From: CAYJFX01 sp964370315 | GTDB lineage: Bacteria; Spirochaetota; Spirochaetia; Treponematales; Treponemataceae | Assembly: GCA_964370315.1 (NCBI GenBank) | Contig: CAYJIS010000009.1 | Location: forward strand, 1 to 50,651 | Length of the DNA: 50,651 nt | Reading direction: 5' to 3' | Shown: positions 7,200 to 16,090 of the stretch, one piece after another | Layout: each line of letters starts with the position of its first letter | How positions within the stretch are numbered: position 1 is the stretch's first letter | Notes under the pieces: model-generated | Database searches by the model: none | The model's input: only the letters and a program-made list of their open reading frames with translations | Told to the model about the DNA's origin: nothing | Made by a program: the position numbers and the translations under genes

Positions 7200-7904
7200 T
7201 TAATCTGCGGATAGCTTAAACTGTAATTTATCCCCAGTTTCGGGATGCGTAAACTCTAAACCACTTGCGAAAAACTGCATATCTTCTACATTGCCTTGTG
7301 TGCCGTACAATGGGTCAGAAATAATTGAAAAGCCAAGATACGTAAGGTGGCTTCTAACTTGGTGTCTAAAACCTTCTGTAATCTTACACTGCACTTTTAA
7401 ACATTTTTTTTCAAAAGGCATCGAAGCATCCTCAATACTCACAATGTTTGTTGTATACAGTTTGCTACCTGCTTTTTTTAGCGCTGCTCTGCCAGAATGT
7501 TCAAATACTGGCTCAACCTTTTTTCTGCCTTCCCCCAAAAATCGAAAACGAGAAGATACGCTCAATGGTGGATTCTTAAAATGTGATACCCCTTCTCGCT
7601 TATCTATGCAATAGGCAGTATAGTATTTCACAAAGTCTCCATTAAGTTGTTGTGCTATAATTGAATCATAAAAGTCTTGTATTTGCGAAATGAGCAAAAG
7701 GCCTCGTGTATCGGTGTCGATTCTATGAACCAATCCACCTTCAATTGCCTTTTTACCAATAACATTTTTAACATTAGGAAAATTTTTTGCAATAATACTA
7801 AAAGCATTTTCAGTATCATCTTCACTTAACGGCGCAGACGGTAGCCCAGAAGGCTTATCTATTATGAGAAAATCTTTGTCTTGGTATAATAATTTAATTC
7901 CCAA
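7200..7904 (-). CDS. RluA-family pseudouridine synthase without S4 domain
   Basis: Converts specific uridines in rRNA or tRNA to pseudouridine. It starts directly in the catalytic domain (LLYQDKDFLIIDKPSGLPSA). The active-site motif is HRIDTDTRGLLLI with the catalytic aspartate, and the RNA-binding end reads FRHQVRSHLTYLGF then DPLYG. At 234 residues it is shorter than RluD because there is no N-terminal S4 domain. The start is TTG, preceded by an AGGA motif. It is the last gene of the minus-strand run from 14620, 17 bp after rluD. The exact target uridine cannot be told from sequence. Confidence 0.88.
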   Translation of the reverse strand: MGIKLLYQDKDFLIIDKPSGLPSAPLSEDDTENAFSIIAKNFPNVKNVIGKKAIEGGLVHRIDTDTRGLLLISQIQDFYDSIIAQQLNGDFVKYYTAYCIDKREGVSHFKNPPLSVSSRFRFLGEGRKKVEPVFEHSGRAALKKAGSKLYTTNIVSIEDASMPFEKKCLKVQCKITEGFRHQVRSHLTYLGFSIISDPLYGTQGNVEDMQFFASGLEFTHPETGDKLQFKLSAD

Positions 7905-7921
7905 CTTCTAATTCCTAATTA

Positions 7922-8938
7922 TTAATAATTATAAAACTGGCTACGCTCAAATTTTTCTTGTAATGCTTTCATCAATTTTAAAAAATGCTTTGGTGTACTC
8001 GAAGTAAAAAACACAAAGTTATCAATTCGCTGAGACTTGTATATCGGACTTGTTATTTCACCAAAAATAGCGTCACTAGGATTTGATTTTGGTGGGAGCC
8101 TAATTCCCAATCTTCTAGCATGAAGTTTTAATGTAGCGTTTGGGAACACAACATCTTTTTTGCCATATAGAGGGTCACCTAGGATAGGACAACCTAGGTG
8201 TTTAAGATGGACTCTAATTTGATGTGTTCTTCCTGTTTTAATGTTTAGTCGTAGCAAAGAATACGGCCCATAAATTCCAACACAGCGATATTTTGTATGG
8301 GCAAACTTTCCTCGTGTTTTGTCATCTGTTACGGTAAATAATTTTCTATTTTTTGGAGAACGTTCTATGTGTGTTTTAATCGAGCCTGAATGCTGTGGAG
8401 GATGCCCTTGCACAATTGCAATATACTCTTTTTGTGTTCGCCTTGTCTTAAACTGCTCTTGTAAAAATGTTTCAGAATCTCTGTCTTTTGCAGTAATTAT
8501 AATGCCAGATGTATCTTTATCAAGTCTGTGAACTATTCCAGCTCTCATTGCTAACTCAGCATTTGCATCATTTAATTCTATGGTATCTTGTCCTCGATGG
8601 AACATAAGAGCATTCACTAGTGTACCGCTCATATTACCAGCACCTGGATGTGTTACCAGACCTTGCTTTTTATCCACTACACAAACAAAATCATCTTCAA
8701 AAATTATAGACAGAGGGATATCTTGAGCTTCAATTACTTCTGGAACAGGGTCTTCCCATTCTATGTAAACACTTTCTCCACCTAAGAGTTTTAATGATAA
8801 CTTTGCATTTTTTCCATTTACAGTTAGGCTTTGTAATCCATTTTTTAGTCTTGATCGGCTAATGCCTTGCGCAGTAGATGCGTAGATATCAAGTCTAATG
8901 GGTTCTTCATTTTCTGCTATAAATTTAATTGAGTTCAT
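7922..8938 (-). CDS. rluD: RluD-type 23S rRNA pseudouridine synthase
   Basis: The N-terminal S4 RNA-binding domain (ISRSRLKNGLQSLTVNGKNA, about residues 25-45) is followed by the RluA catalytic domain with IVHRLDKDTSGIIITAKD (catalytic Asp) and GRTHQIRVHLKHLGCPILGD. Two-domain architecture and length (338) match RluD, which modifies helix 69 of 23S rRNA in characterised bacteria. The ATG overlaps the upstream gene stop (ATGA). There is a longer than usual C-terminal tail after PIYKSQRID. Family assignment is firm; the target is inferred. Confidence 0.9.
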   Translation of the reverse strand: MNSIKFIAENEEPIRLDIYASTAQGISRSRLKNGLQSLTVNGKNAKLSLKLLGGESVYIEWEDPVPEVIEAQDIPLSIIFEDDFVCVVDKKQGLVTHPGAGNMSGTLVNALMFHRGQDTIELNDANAELAMRAGIVHRLDKDTSGIIITAKDRDSETFLQEQFKTRRTQKEYIAIVQGHPPQHSGSIKTHIERSPKNRKLFTVTDDKTRGKFAHTKYRCVGIYGPYSLLRLNIKTGRTHQIRVHLKHLGCPILGDPLYGKKDVVFPNATLKLHARRLGIRLPPKSNPSDAIFGEITSPIYKSQRIDNFVFFTSSTPKHFLKLMKALQEKFERSQFYNY

Positions 8939-9390
8939 TTTATTTCCAATATTGTCTCTTGCGGATTTGTAATAATTATTTCAGATCCATCTTCGTATAA
9001 TTGACTTTCTTCTTCATGCTGTTCTTGTAATTTGATAACGAGCAAATCTACAACTCCTACTATCAAGCCAAGACTAACACCTGTAATAAGTATTCCAATT
9101 TGCTCGTTTTTATTTATATTTGCTGCCGTTGACGAAGTTGGAAATGGACTTGGTATATAGTTCGAATCAAAGTTATTTTGAGCATATCTAAATGTGGTAT
9201 ACGTTAACGTAGAAGCGAGGACTGTAAATGGCACCGATCCAAGTGATACTATACTAAATCTCCGAACATCTTCTGCCCAAGTAGGAATATTGTCTTGTGT
9301 ATATGGCTCAATATCAATAACAACTTCTTGTGCAAAAATAGTATGTGTAAAACTGCATAATAAAATAATTGTAATAATCTTTAATCTCAC
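8935..9390 (-). CDS. Small exported or membrane protein of unknown function
   Basis: A signal peptide or first membrane segment (LKIITIILLCSFTHTIFAQ) is followed by two hydrophobic stretches, IVSLGSVPFTVLASTLTY and IGILITGVSLGLIVGVVDLL, and an acidic tail. The product probably sits in the inner membrane with two short loops. The start is GTG. The gene is coupled to rluD by an ATGA overlap and lies 22 bp after yggS. I do not recognise a named family, though similar small proteins beside rluD seem to be a spirochaete feature. No catalytic motif is seen. Confidence 0.75.
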   Translation of the reverse strand: MRLKIITIILLCSFTHTIFAQEVVIDIEPYTQDNIPTWAEDVRRFSIVSLGSVPFTVLASTLTYTTFRYAQNNFDSNYIPSPFPTSSTAANINKNEQIGILITGVSLGLIVGVVDLLVIKLQEQHEEESQLYEDGSEIIITNPQETILEIK

Positions 9391-9412
9391 CTGTTATACC
9401 TCAAAAAAATTA

Positions 9413-10087
9413 CTAGGAATTTGCAAAAATAGCAGAGCCAATTCTAACCAATGTAGAGCCCTCTTCAATTGCAATTTCATAATCATTAGACATTCCCATT
9501 GATAGTTCGTGCAAATGAAGACCTTTAAACTTAGATTGCATTTTTTCTGACATTTTTCTCAAATCGATAAATGATTTTCTTATTAATCTTTTATCCTGAG
9601 TAAATGGAGCCATAGTCATAAAACCAGTAATACTTAAATTGTTTTCAATTCCTATATTTATTGCATTCTCTATTTCTTGTTCTGTTTTAAATCCAGACTT
9701 AGAATCTTCAGCTGTATGAACTTCTAAAAGTAGTGATACACTATTAAACTGAGGCTGTTTAGCAATTTCGTGTAACAATTCAATTCTGTCGATGGACTGA
9801 ATACAAGAGACAATCGGAACTATTTTTTTTACTTTGTTCCTTTGTAAATTCCCAATCATATGTAATTCTAAATCTAAAAGAGAAATATCTCTAAACTTAT
9901 CTACTGCTTCTTGAACCCTGTTTTCACCGAATAAATTTATACCGCACCCATACGCTTCAATTATTTTCTCTACGTTGTGTAATTTACTTACAGCCATTAA
10001 TTTTATAGTTTCTGAGTTTCTTCCACTTTTTTTTGAAGCAGAATATATTTTTTCCTGTACAAATTCTATGTTATCTCTAATATTCAC
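9413..10087 (-). CDS. yggS: YggS/PLPBP pyridoxal-phosphate homeostasis protein
   Basis: Single-domain alanine-racemase-fold protein that binds pyridoxal 5'-phosphate and helps control its level and amino-acid pools. The PLP lysine lies in LMAVSKLHNVEKI (K35). Family motifs LFGENRVQEAVDKF, HMIGNLQRNKVKKI, GFMTMAPF and LSMGMSNDYEIAIEEGSTLVRIG are all intact. The start is GTG, overlapping the rsmA stop by 4 bp (GTGA). Length (224) is normal. Confidence 0.95.
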   Translation of the reverse strand: MNIRDNIEFVQEKIYSASKKSGRNSETIKLMAVSKLHNVEKIIEAYGCGINLFGENRVQEAVDKFRDISLLDLELHMIGNLQRNKVKKIVPIVSCIQSIDRIELLHEIAKQPQFNSVSLLLEVHTAEDSKSGFKTEQEIENAINIGIENNLSITGFMTMAPFTQDKRLIRKSFIDLRKMSEKMQSKFKGLHLHELSMGMSNDYEIAIEEGSTLVRIGSAIFANS

Positions 10088-10953
10088 TCACCACTCCCAT
10101 TAGCAAAGCTCACATCACTAAGATGTAACAAGGTTCTGATATCAAGCTTTTCAGCTCGTATAGACGGATCTATTTGCGCAATTTTTAATATATGCTCAGC
10201 CTTGCTAGTATCATTATAAAACTTACTTAAGTTATTCTTAATTGTTTTTCGTCGAGAAACAAAGAGGCTTCGCTGCAATTTCATAAAATGCTCTGGACTA
10301 GTACAGCTTGGAAAGTCTTGTTTTTTTGTAAAAAGTACTGCCCGTGAATCAACATTTGGTTTTGGCCAAAAGCTTCCTCCAGATAAATCAATAATAGGTT
10401 TTATATCGTATGCCCACTGACATAAAACAGAAAAAGAAGAATAATCACTACTTCCTGCTTTTGCACACATGCGCAAGGCTACTTCTTTCTGTACCGTAAA
10501 AAGACATGTATCAAATCTAATTCCATCTGAAATTGTGTCTGCAATTATGGTAGCTGCAATATTATACGGTAGATTTCCGCACAGTATATTTGGAACTTTT
10601 TCTTTTGCTTCCCGTTTCCATGTTTTTAGTACGTCTCCCTGAATTATAGATAAGGAGCCATTGTCAATATAATCACTGAAAATTTCATTTAAAGCTAAAA
10701 CAAAACCTCTATCAATTTCAAAAGCAGTGAGTTTCCCTCCACTTTTCAAGATACCCTCAGTTAAGGATCCTAATCCCGGGCCAATTTCCCACACAGACAT
10801 ATCTTTCGTTACATTTAGAGTTTCAATGAGTTTTTTTCGAGCACTTGCATTAACCAAAAAATTTTGCCCAAATTTTTTTTGCATTGACATATTTTTATTT
10901 TCTAAAAACAATTTTAACGATTGCGGTGAATGATAATCTATGGCTATACCCAT
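10084..10953 (-). CDS. rsmA: 16S rRNA (adenine1518-N6/adenine1519-N6)-dimethyltransferase
   Basis: RsmA (KsgA) dimethylates two adjacent adenines at the 3' end of 16S rRNA using SAM, a late step in 30S assembly. Visible motifs are KKFGQNFLVN at the N-terminus, the SAM loop VWEIGPGLGSLT and the catalytic NLPY motif in LCGNLPYNIAATII. The C-terminal domain contains FVSRRKTIKNNL. Length (289) is typical. It sits 22 bp downstream of the ComEC-like gene and is translationally coupled to yggS. The N-terminus before MSMQKKFG is long, so a start about 20 codons later is possible. Confidence 0.95.
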   Translation of the reverse strand: MGIAIDYHSPQSLKLFLENKNMSMQKKFGQNFLVNASARKKLIETLNVTKDMSVWEIGPGLGSLTEGILKSGGKLTAFEIDRGFVLALNEIFSDYIDNGSLSIIQGDVLKTWKREAKEKVPNILCGNLPYNIAATIIADTISDGIRFDTCLFTVQKEVALRMCAKAGSSDYSSFSVLCQWAYDIKPIIDLSGGSFWPKPNVDSRAVLFTKKQDFPSCTSPEHFMKLQRSLFVSRRKTIKNNLSKFYNDTSKAEHILKIAQIDPSIRAEKLDIRTLLHLSDVSFANGSGE

Positions 10954-10975
10954 AATACAGTTGAACCTCTTAATA

Positions 10976-12319
10976 CTAAAAATAAATAGGTGGAAACTGA
11001 GAGAACCACGCTATCATATATTCTAAAACAATATATACCTTCTGTATTATATCACCTATTGGATATAAAAGAAAGGGGAAAACAATCGAAATAATTATAC
11101 CACAAATTCCAACTACCAAAAATGCTAACGCATAGGGAGATACAAAAATGGTAGCAATAACACCAATTGGCATTATAGTATTAAATAGATATATTGTAAT
11201 AGGAGCAGTACATAACTGTGCACCTATGGATGCAGATAATGGACTTGCAAGTATTTGAGGTAAAAAGGTTGTGAATATCGGCTTAAAGGTATATTCGGAA
11301 ATTGAAATTCCTAACAAAGCAGCATATGACAGCATAAAGCCTGCAGAAAATATATCTTGTGGAAATACGCAGACGTGAATTAAAAAAGACAATGAAAGTA
11401 CTCTTATTAATCTAATTATATTATATGACGGACTAATAAATCGAAACAGAACTTCACTAGTACCTGAGATTCCCGGTAAAGAACAGAATGTTAACATAAG
11501 TGCAATCATTGAACAAACTAAAGCTCGAAATAATGATGGTGTTAGGCCAGCAAACCAAACAAAGGCAATTACTGCACAGAATTGAAAAAATGATGATATT
11601 TTTTTTCCACCAAAAAAAGTAGAAATGCTTAATGCTAAGCCAGAAAATAAGGACAAGTGCATTCCAGAAAGAGCTAAAATATGAGATAATCCAGCACTCC
11701 TAAATCCTTCTGCTAAAACAGGATTAGTATACTCTCTTGATCCTGAAAGGAGTGCTAAAAGGAGACCACCTGCATCGGACCATGCATACAGTAGCTTTTT
11801 AAACTCTAATCTAAATATTGAGCGCAGTTTAGAAAAATAACTTATCCATCCCTTTCCTTCTATGTTTTTTGCAATAAAAAGCTCCGTGTCTATATTCCCT
11901 TCTTTTTCACTATCAGTATTAATATGTTGTACATGTGAGTGCATCAATAAACCTTGCTCTATTATAAGTGATTTGTTATTTTTGTGTTCATTACTCAATG
12001 AAAACAGCTTACCAGGATATAAGGCCTCAACAATTTCAGTTGGAATTAACACTTGAACTAAACCTGATGAATTACATGAAGCAATATGAGAATATACTTT
12101 TGTTGTTTCAATCTTAACAGAATAATAATTTTGTGACTGCGTTTTAACTGGATTTGAAACCACATAACCTTCAATAATCTCGATACTGTGCAGCGGAAGC
12201 ATAGATTGAAACTTATTTCTAGTATGAATAGTAATGAAACCACCATATAGTAATATACAAACAATTAATGCTGTTAATACCGTTGGTGAGAAAATGATTG
12301 TAATGTTTTTTTTTACCAC
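10976..12319 (-). CDS. ComEC/Rec2 core membrane protein lacking the hydrolase domain
   Basis: ComEC forms the inner-membrane channel for DNA uptake. After one membrane segment there is a soluble DUF4131-like region (about residues 40-130). Then comes the Competence domain with its hallmark GLSHILALSGMHLSLFSGLA and many membrane segments. At 447 residues it stops where full-length ComEC (about 700-800) would continue into a metallo-beta-lactamase-like domain; no such domain is seen here. The start is GTG, overlapping the HEAT gene by 7 bp. Whether it still moves DNA is open; no other competence gene is in the window. Confidence 0.85.
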   Translation of the reverse strand: MVKKNITIIFSPTVLTALIVCILLYGGFITIHTRNKFQSMLPLHSIEIIEGYVVSNPVKTQSQNYYSVKIETTKVYSHIASCNSSGLVQVLIPTEIVEALYPGKLFSLSNEHKNNKSLIIEQGLLMHSHVQHINTDSEKEGNIDTELFIAKNIEGKGWISYFSKLRSIFRLEFKKLLYAWSDAGGLLLALLSGSREYTNPVLAEGFRSAGLSHILALSGMHLSLFSGLALSISTFFGGKKISSFFQFCAVIAFVWFAGLTPSLFRALVCSMIALMLTFCSLPGISGTSEVLFRFISPSYNIIRLIRVLSLSFLIHVCVFPQDIFSAGFMLSYAALLGISISEYTFKPIFTTFLPQILASPLSASIGAQLCTAPITIYLFNTIMPIGVIATIFVSPYALAFLVVGICGIIISIVFPFLLYPIGDIIQKVYIVLEYMIAWFSQFPPIYF

Positions 12320-13470
12320 TTTAAAGAAACCAAAGCATCTCTTGCTGCAAGAATAATGTCTTCAGGATAATCTAAATACGTTGTATACAAAAGTGTATCA
12401 AATGCAATTTTATCACCTAACAGCCCAAGAGATTTAATAACAGAAAGGGCTATAGCCTCACTGTAGGGACTGTTCTCTTCTTTAAGTTTATTTATCGTTG
12501 ATAAATATTCCGATAAATATTCACCAGCACTTCCAGAAGATAATGATGTAAAAGCAGTAATAACTTCACTAAATTGTTCTTCAGTTAATACACCTGCGGC
12601 ATACTCATCTTTTGCAATTACAAAAAAATCAGTAATCAAATCAGCAGAGCGTGTCCATGAGATACGGTGCAATTCTCGAATTGCTGCCATTTGTAATTGA
12701 ACAGTGTAAGTATCCATAGAAGAAACAGTCTCTGTTTTTATTATAGAGTTACTTAGTGCTTTTTCAGACATTTCTGCTTTAAAAAAGTCAGAATTTTCTG
12801 TATTATTTAAAACTAATTGTAAGGTATAATATTTTTCACGCGAATTGCCTGTATCAATAACTTCACGTATTTGATTTTCATAGCCTCCAACTAAATTCTC
12901 TAAAGCTGTTTGTGCTATTTGAGAAATTTCGTTATTATTACTGTACACGTAAGCGTCGAATAAAATGGGAAAAGAAGAAATATCGGCAAAATTACCCAAG
13001 GCTTCAATAGCTAAGAACAACATATTAAAGTCTGAGTCATTTTCTGCATCGAGAAGGCCTTGAGTGTAATTGTTAACCAAAGTAACAATTTCAGTATTTT
13101 CAGTTTCAACTGCAGAAAACACCGTTAGTAAATCTAACAAAATTGCTTGGTTGTCTACCCTGTTAAAAATATCTTTAAGATATGGAAGGAGCTCTGTTAA
13201 ATTATTTGCACTACTTTTTTGAATTAATGTTCGAGTTAAACGAATAAAATCAGCATCATTAGAAAGCAATGCATAATTGGCTGATACAAAATCAAACGCT
13301 ACTTTCCATAACTCAGTTTGTTCCGTTGTTACTGTGTTAATTAATTCAGTTTTTGTATTGATATCTGCTTTGATAAAACTGGTTATTAATTCATCAGAAC
13401 TTTGAGACCAAGCAGGTATAAACATAAACGAAAAGAAAATTATTATACTTATTACTTTATATAGTTTCAT
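12313..13470 (-). CDS. Exported alpha-helical repeat (HEAT-like) protein
   Basis: A signal peptide (LYKVISIIIFFSFMFIPAWS) is followed by about 360 residues of alternating helices. Recurrent blocks such as LAIEALGNFADISSFPILFD and AIALSVIKSLGLLGDKIAFD fit HEAT-like repeats and a periplasmic scaffold. I chose the ATG at 13470 because AGAGG lies 5 nt upstream; a GTG at 13476 is too close to it. The gene overlaps the PilZ gene by 14 bp and the ComEC-like gene by 7 bp, so the three are coupled. Function unknown. Confidence 0.78.
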   Translation of the reverse strand: MKLYKVISIIIFFSFMFIPAWSQSSDELITSFIKADINTKTELINTVTTEQTELWKVAFDFVSANYALLSNDADFIRLTRTLIQKSSANNLTELLPYLKDIFNRVDNQAILLDLLTVFSAVETENTEIVTLVNNYTQGLLDAENDSDFNMLFLAIEALGNFADISSFPILFDAYVYSNNNEISQIAQTALENLVGGYENQIREVIDTGNSREKYYTLQLVLNNTENSDFFKAEMSEKALSNSIIKTETVSSMDTYTVQLQMAAIRELHRISWTRSADLITDFFVIAKDEYAAGVLTEEQFSEVITAFTSLSSGSAGEYLSEYLSTINKLKEENSPYSEAIALSVIKSLGLLGDKIAFDTLLYTTYLDYPEDIILAARDALVSLKW

Positions 13471-14620
13471 TGTCACCTCTTTGTATAACTGCTGAATCAG
13501 TATCAGCCTTAATCATTGCTCCTACAACTTTTACTTGCTCTGCCAAGTTTGGCATTTCAACTTTTTCAACTGGAGCTTGACTTGTTATATTATATTCTTT
13601 TTCACTCGAATTTGCAACACCATTACTTCTTTCCTGGGTTAAGAATGTATAAACATAGGTTAATATATGGTTTTTAACATCATCAACGATTTCTGTACAT
13701 TGAAAATGCATTCTTGAAACATTCAAAACTTCATTGTACTCAACCCCACGTACAATCCCGCCCATAATAACTTTATTTTCTTCTAACTCAAATTCTAAAC
13801 GAAGTCTTAAGTTAGTTTTTCCTTTACCACCTATTCTAATAAGTGCTCCATCTTCTGATATATCCTCAACTAAACATTTTAAACCAGAATCAGGGGCTTC
13901 TTCATCGTTTATGCTCGTATCATGCGCAGATACAAAAATTTTTCCCCAAATATTACACTCGCAACGAATGCCAGATCTTTTTTGTGTTCGCAAGATTTTA
14001 TCTGTATGCGGAATTAATAATGACACATGGCTACCAAATTGAACAGAATTTCGTACTATACCATCAAAAACATAGGAGGCATCATCATAGCGATAAAAAT
14101 AAACTGAAATTTCTTTTTTAATCCAATCAGAACTCGCTAATACGATTTTTTTGTCTTTTAATGGTATTGCAATTGATAATTCACGGCCATTATTTAAAAC
14201 ATGTGATGTAAACACACCATAACCTTTTAAAAGAATATGCAAACGCTGTCCAACAGCAATTGATTTTGTAGATTTAAGTCCTTTGTTTTTTCTAGGATCT
14301 AGATCAATTTTTGTTCTGTATTCATATAATGTTGATAGTAAATTTTTAATTTTTGGAGTATCTTGCGTACCAGCAATTTTTGCATTTTGTTTAACTTGTG
14401 CAATCCCCTTATCAATTGCATTTACCGTTACAAAAAGTGAGGATGGATTATCCAATTCTGCAGACGAACACAATGACCATAATAAATTAATATCTGAAAA
14501 CGTAAAACCTGAATCAAAACCTGTTGCATAAAATGTTATTCGTTCGGCAAAAATGACAAATAATCGTATTAAAATAATGAGAACAAAAAATATGATAATC
14601 AGAGGTAATGCTGTATACAT
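13457..14620 (-). CDS. Membrane-anchored PilZ-domain protein, probable c-di-GMP receptor
   Basis: One N-terminal membrane segment (LPLIIIFFVLIILIRLFVIF) anchors a cytoplasmic protein. The C-terminal half is a PilZ domain with both c-di-GMP motifs: RTQKR (the RxxxR motif, near residue 215) and EDISEDGALIRIGG (D/NxSxxG). The middle region resembles the YcgR/PlzA-type N-terminal domain. In spirochaetes such proteins link c-di-GMP to motility and cell-surface behaviour. It heads the minus-strand run; AAGGAAG precedes the ATG. The short divergent gap to 14655 must hold both promoters. Confidence 0.88.
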   Translation of the reverse strand: MYTALPLIIIFFVLIILIRLFVIFAERITFYATGFDSGFTFSDINLLWSLCSSAELDNPSSLFVTVNAIDKGIAQVKQNAKIAGTQDTPKIKNLLSTLYEYRTKIDLDPRKNKGLKSTKSIAVGQRLHILLKGYGVFTSHVLNNGRELSIAIPLKDKKIVLASSDWIKKEISVYFYRYDDASYVFDGIVRNSVQFGSHVSLLIPHTDKILRTQKRSGIRCECNIWGKIFVSAHDTSINDEEAPDSGLKCLVEDISEDGALIRIGGKGKTNLRLRLEFELEENKVIMGGIVRGVEYNEVLNVSRMHFQCTEIVDDVKNHILTYVYTFLTQERSNGVANSSEKEYNITSQAPVEKVEMPNLAEQVKVVGAMIKADTDSAVIQRGDNETI

Positions 14621-14654
14621 AATCTTCCTTTTATTATACTATACTATAGGTTGC

Positions 14655-15371
14655 ATGAAAAAAAAATACTTATTTATTGATTTTTTTGAATTTTTACTAG
14701 TTTTTTTCGCTTTTGTTGGTCCTTCTTTAAGTTTTCAACGTCAAGAAGTCGTATATTTCAACTTGTCGTATGATTTATTCTTTATTTTATTACGCTTGGT
14801 TGCGCTAATCTATTTTTTGGTTATCTTATACGACAAAGGATTTGGATTTATACAAGAGTGGAGCTTTACAATCCATTCATTTTTTAGAGTCTTTTTTGAG
14901 TCAATAAGAATTTATGTATGTATTCTAATACTAGGAATTTTGTCTTCTCTAACTGCAAATTTAATTGGTTATAGTGGACCTGAATTAATTGCTCAACCCC
15001 CTAATACGTCATATGAATGGACATGGTTCGTATTTTCAGTAATTGTTTTAGCATGTTTTGAAGAAGCTTTATACAGACAATTTATACCCGAAAAACTATA
15101 TCTATTTTTCAATACAATTATTCAAGAAAGAAATCTTGACTATAAATGGTCAAAAATTCTTAGAGTCATCATAGAATTACTAAGTCTATGTATTTTTGCG
15201 ATTGGTCATTTGTACTTGGGATATTTTGCAGCAGTTTCAGCATTCTTTTCTGGTTGTGTCTTTAGATATGCAACAATTAAACATAATTCAATCCTTCAAA
15301 CTTCCATTGCACATTCCATTAATAATTTAGTATCATTTATATTAGTATTTTACTTGAATGCATCACAATAG
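14655..15371 (+). CDS. CPBP-family intramembrane metalloprotease
   Basis: This 238-residue membrane protein has about seven membrane segments. All three CPBP/Abi motifs are present: EEALYR (E136, E137, R141), the histidine in FAIGHLYLGY and HSINN near the C-terminus. Eukaryotic relatives process prenylated proteins, and bacterial ones often act in bacteriocin immunity or signalling. The frame is open from 14553, but MKKKYLF at 14655 is the likely start because upstream codons overlap the divergent PilZ gene. No Shine-Dalgarno is seen; TATACT (14640-14645) lies 9 nt upstream. The 3' end overlaps the convergent thiamine pyrophosphokinase gene by 35 bp. Confidence 0.85.
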   Translation: MKKKYLFIDFFEFLLVFFAFVGPSLSFQRQEVVYFNLSYDLFFILLRLVALIYFLVILYDKGFGFIQEWSFTIHSFFRVFFESIRIYVCILILGILSSLTANLIGYSGPELIAQPPNTSYEWTWFVFSVIVLACFEEALYRQFIPEKLYLFFNTIIQERNLDYKWSKILRVIIELLSLCIFAIGHLYLGYFAAVSAFFSGCVFRYATIKHNSILQTSIAHSINNLVSFILVFYLNASQ

Positions 15372-16011
15372 CAGTATAAGGTAAAAGAAGCAAAAAACTT
15401 CCTTTCTGAATCTTCAATTGTATTGATTTTTTTTTGCTCTGTTGTGTATTACTGAGACTATGTTTACCATTTTTCCAATCAAGTTCATCTAAAGCCCACT
15501 TTGCACCTTTTGATTTAATACTGCATACTTGTGTTTGATAATTAACTGCATATACGGAAAAAACTGAATCTTTTTGTAAAACAAATTCAATATAATCATT
15601 ATATAAACTTGATAATTTAATTACATACTGCTCTTTGCAAAGCCAAAAATCTAAGATGTCTTCGTTATTAAATAGTTGTAATACCGATAAAAAATGATCA
15701 AGTCTGCCTCCATCTCCACCGCACAATGTTATATTCGTGGCACAGCGTTTCTTAGCTTCATAGAGTGCAAGTTCAGTATCTGAGTAATCTTTATCTTTAG
15801 AGTGTTGAAACACTTCGCTTTTCATACGAGCAGTTTCGTCACTTTTAATACTATCCATGTCACCAACTAAAACATCAACTTGTAACCCATATATACAAGC
15901 AGTATCAAAACCTGAATCTGCTGCAATCACAGCATCATGACTTAATTTAAGAGACTTAAAATCTTTCTTAGTTGGGGAAAGTCCACCTGTAATTATTAGC
16001 ATTCGCGACAT
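15337..16011 (-). CDS. thiN: Thiamine pyrophosphokinase
   Basis: Transfers pyrophosphate from ATP to thiamine, making thiamine diphosphate in the cytoplasm. Motifs in order are AADSGFD, VLVGDMDSI (metal and substrate site), KDKDYSDTELAL and CGGDGGRLDHFL, all diagnostic. Length (224) is normal. No TPP riboswitch is visible upstream. TATAAT lies 5 nt before the ATG and there is no Shine-Dalgarno, so the transcript may be leaderless. The gene converges on, and overlaps, the CPBP gene. Confidence 0.93.
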   Translation of the reverse strand: MSRMLIITGGLSPTKKDFKSLKLSHDAVIAADSGFDTACIYGLQVDVLVGDMDSIKSDETARMKSEVFQHSKDKDYSDTELALYEAKKRCATNITLCGGDGGRLDHFLSVLQLFNNEDILDFWLCKEQYVIKLSSLYNDYIEFVLQKDSVFSVYAVNYQTQVCSIKSKGAKWALDELDWKNGKHSLSNTQQSKKKSIQLKIQKGSFLLLLPYTAIVMHSSKILI

Positions 16012-16054
16012 AAGCCATTATATATAATTATTTAACATGATTAAAGCCCTTATA

Positions 16055-16083
16055 TTCACTTTTTTTTAAAAATATGTTATAGT
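16055..16083 (+). promoter_or_regulatory. Promoter of the CCA nucleotidyltransferase gene, predicted leaderless
   Basis: TTCACT (16055-16060) and TATAGT (16078-16083) are 17 bp apart. The ATG begins 7 nt after the -10 and no Shine-Dalgarno lies between, so transcription should start at or next to the A of the ATG. Confidence 0.6.
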
Positions 16084-16090
16084 ATGATTC

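Noticed and set aside
6907..7921. Recurring TAATTCCTAATTA strings as a CRISPR-like array
   Set aside because: Only two scattered copies of low complexity, with no regular spacing and no cas genes.
14553..14654. Upstream extension of the CPBP protease gene
   Set aside because: It would overlap the start of the divergent PilZ gene and the promoter; MKKKYLF at 14655 is the natural start.
16012..16054. TPP riboswitch upstream of thiN
   Set aside because: The gap is too short and has no thi-box-like sequence.
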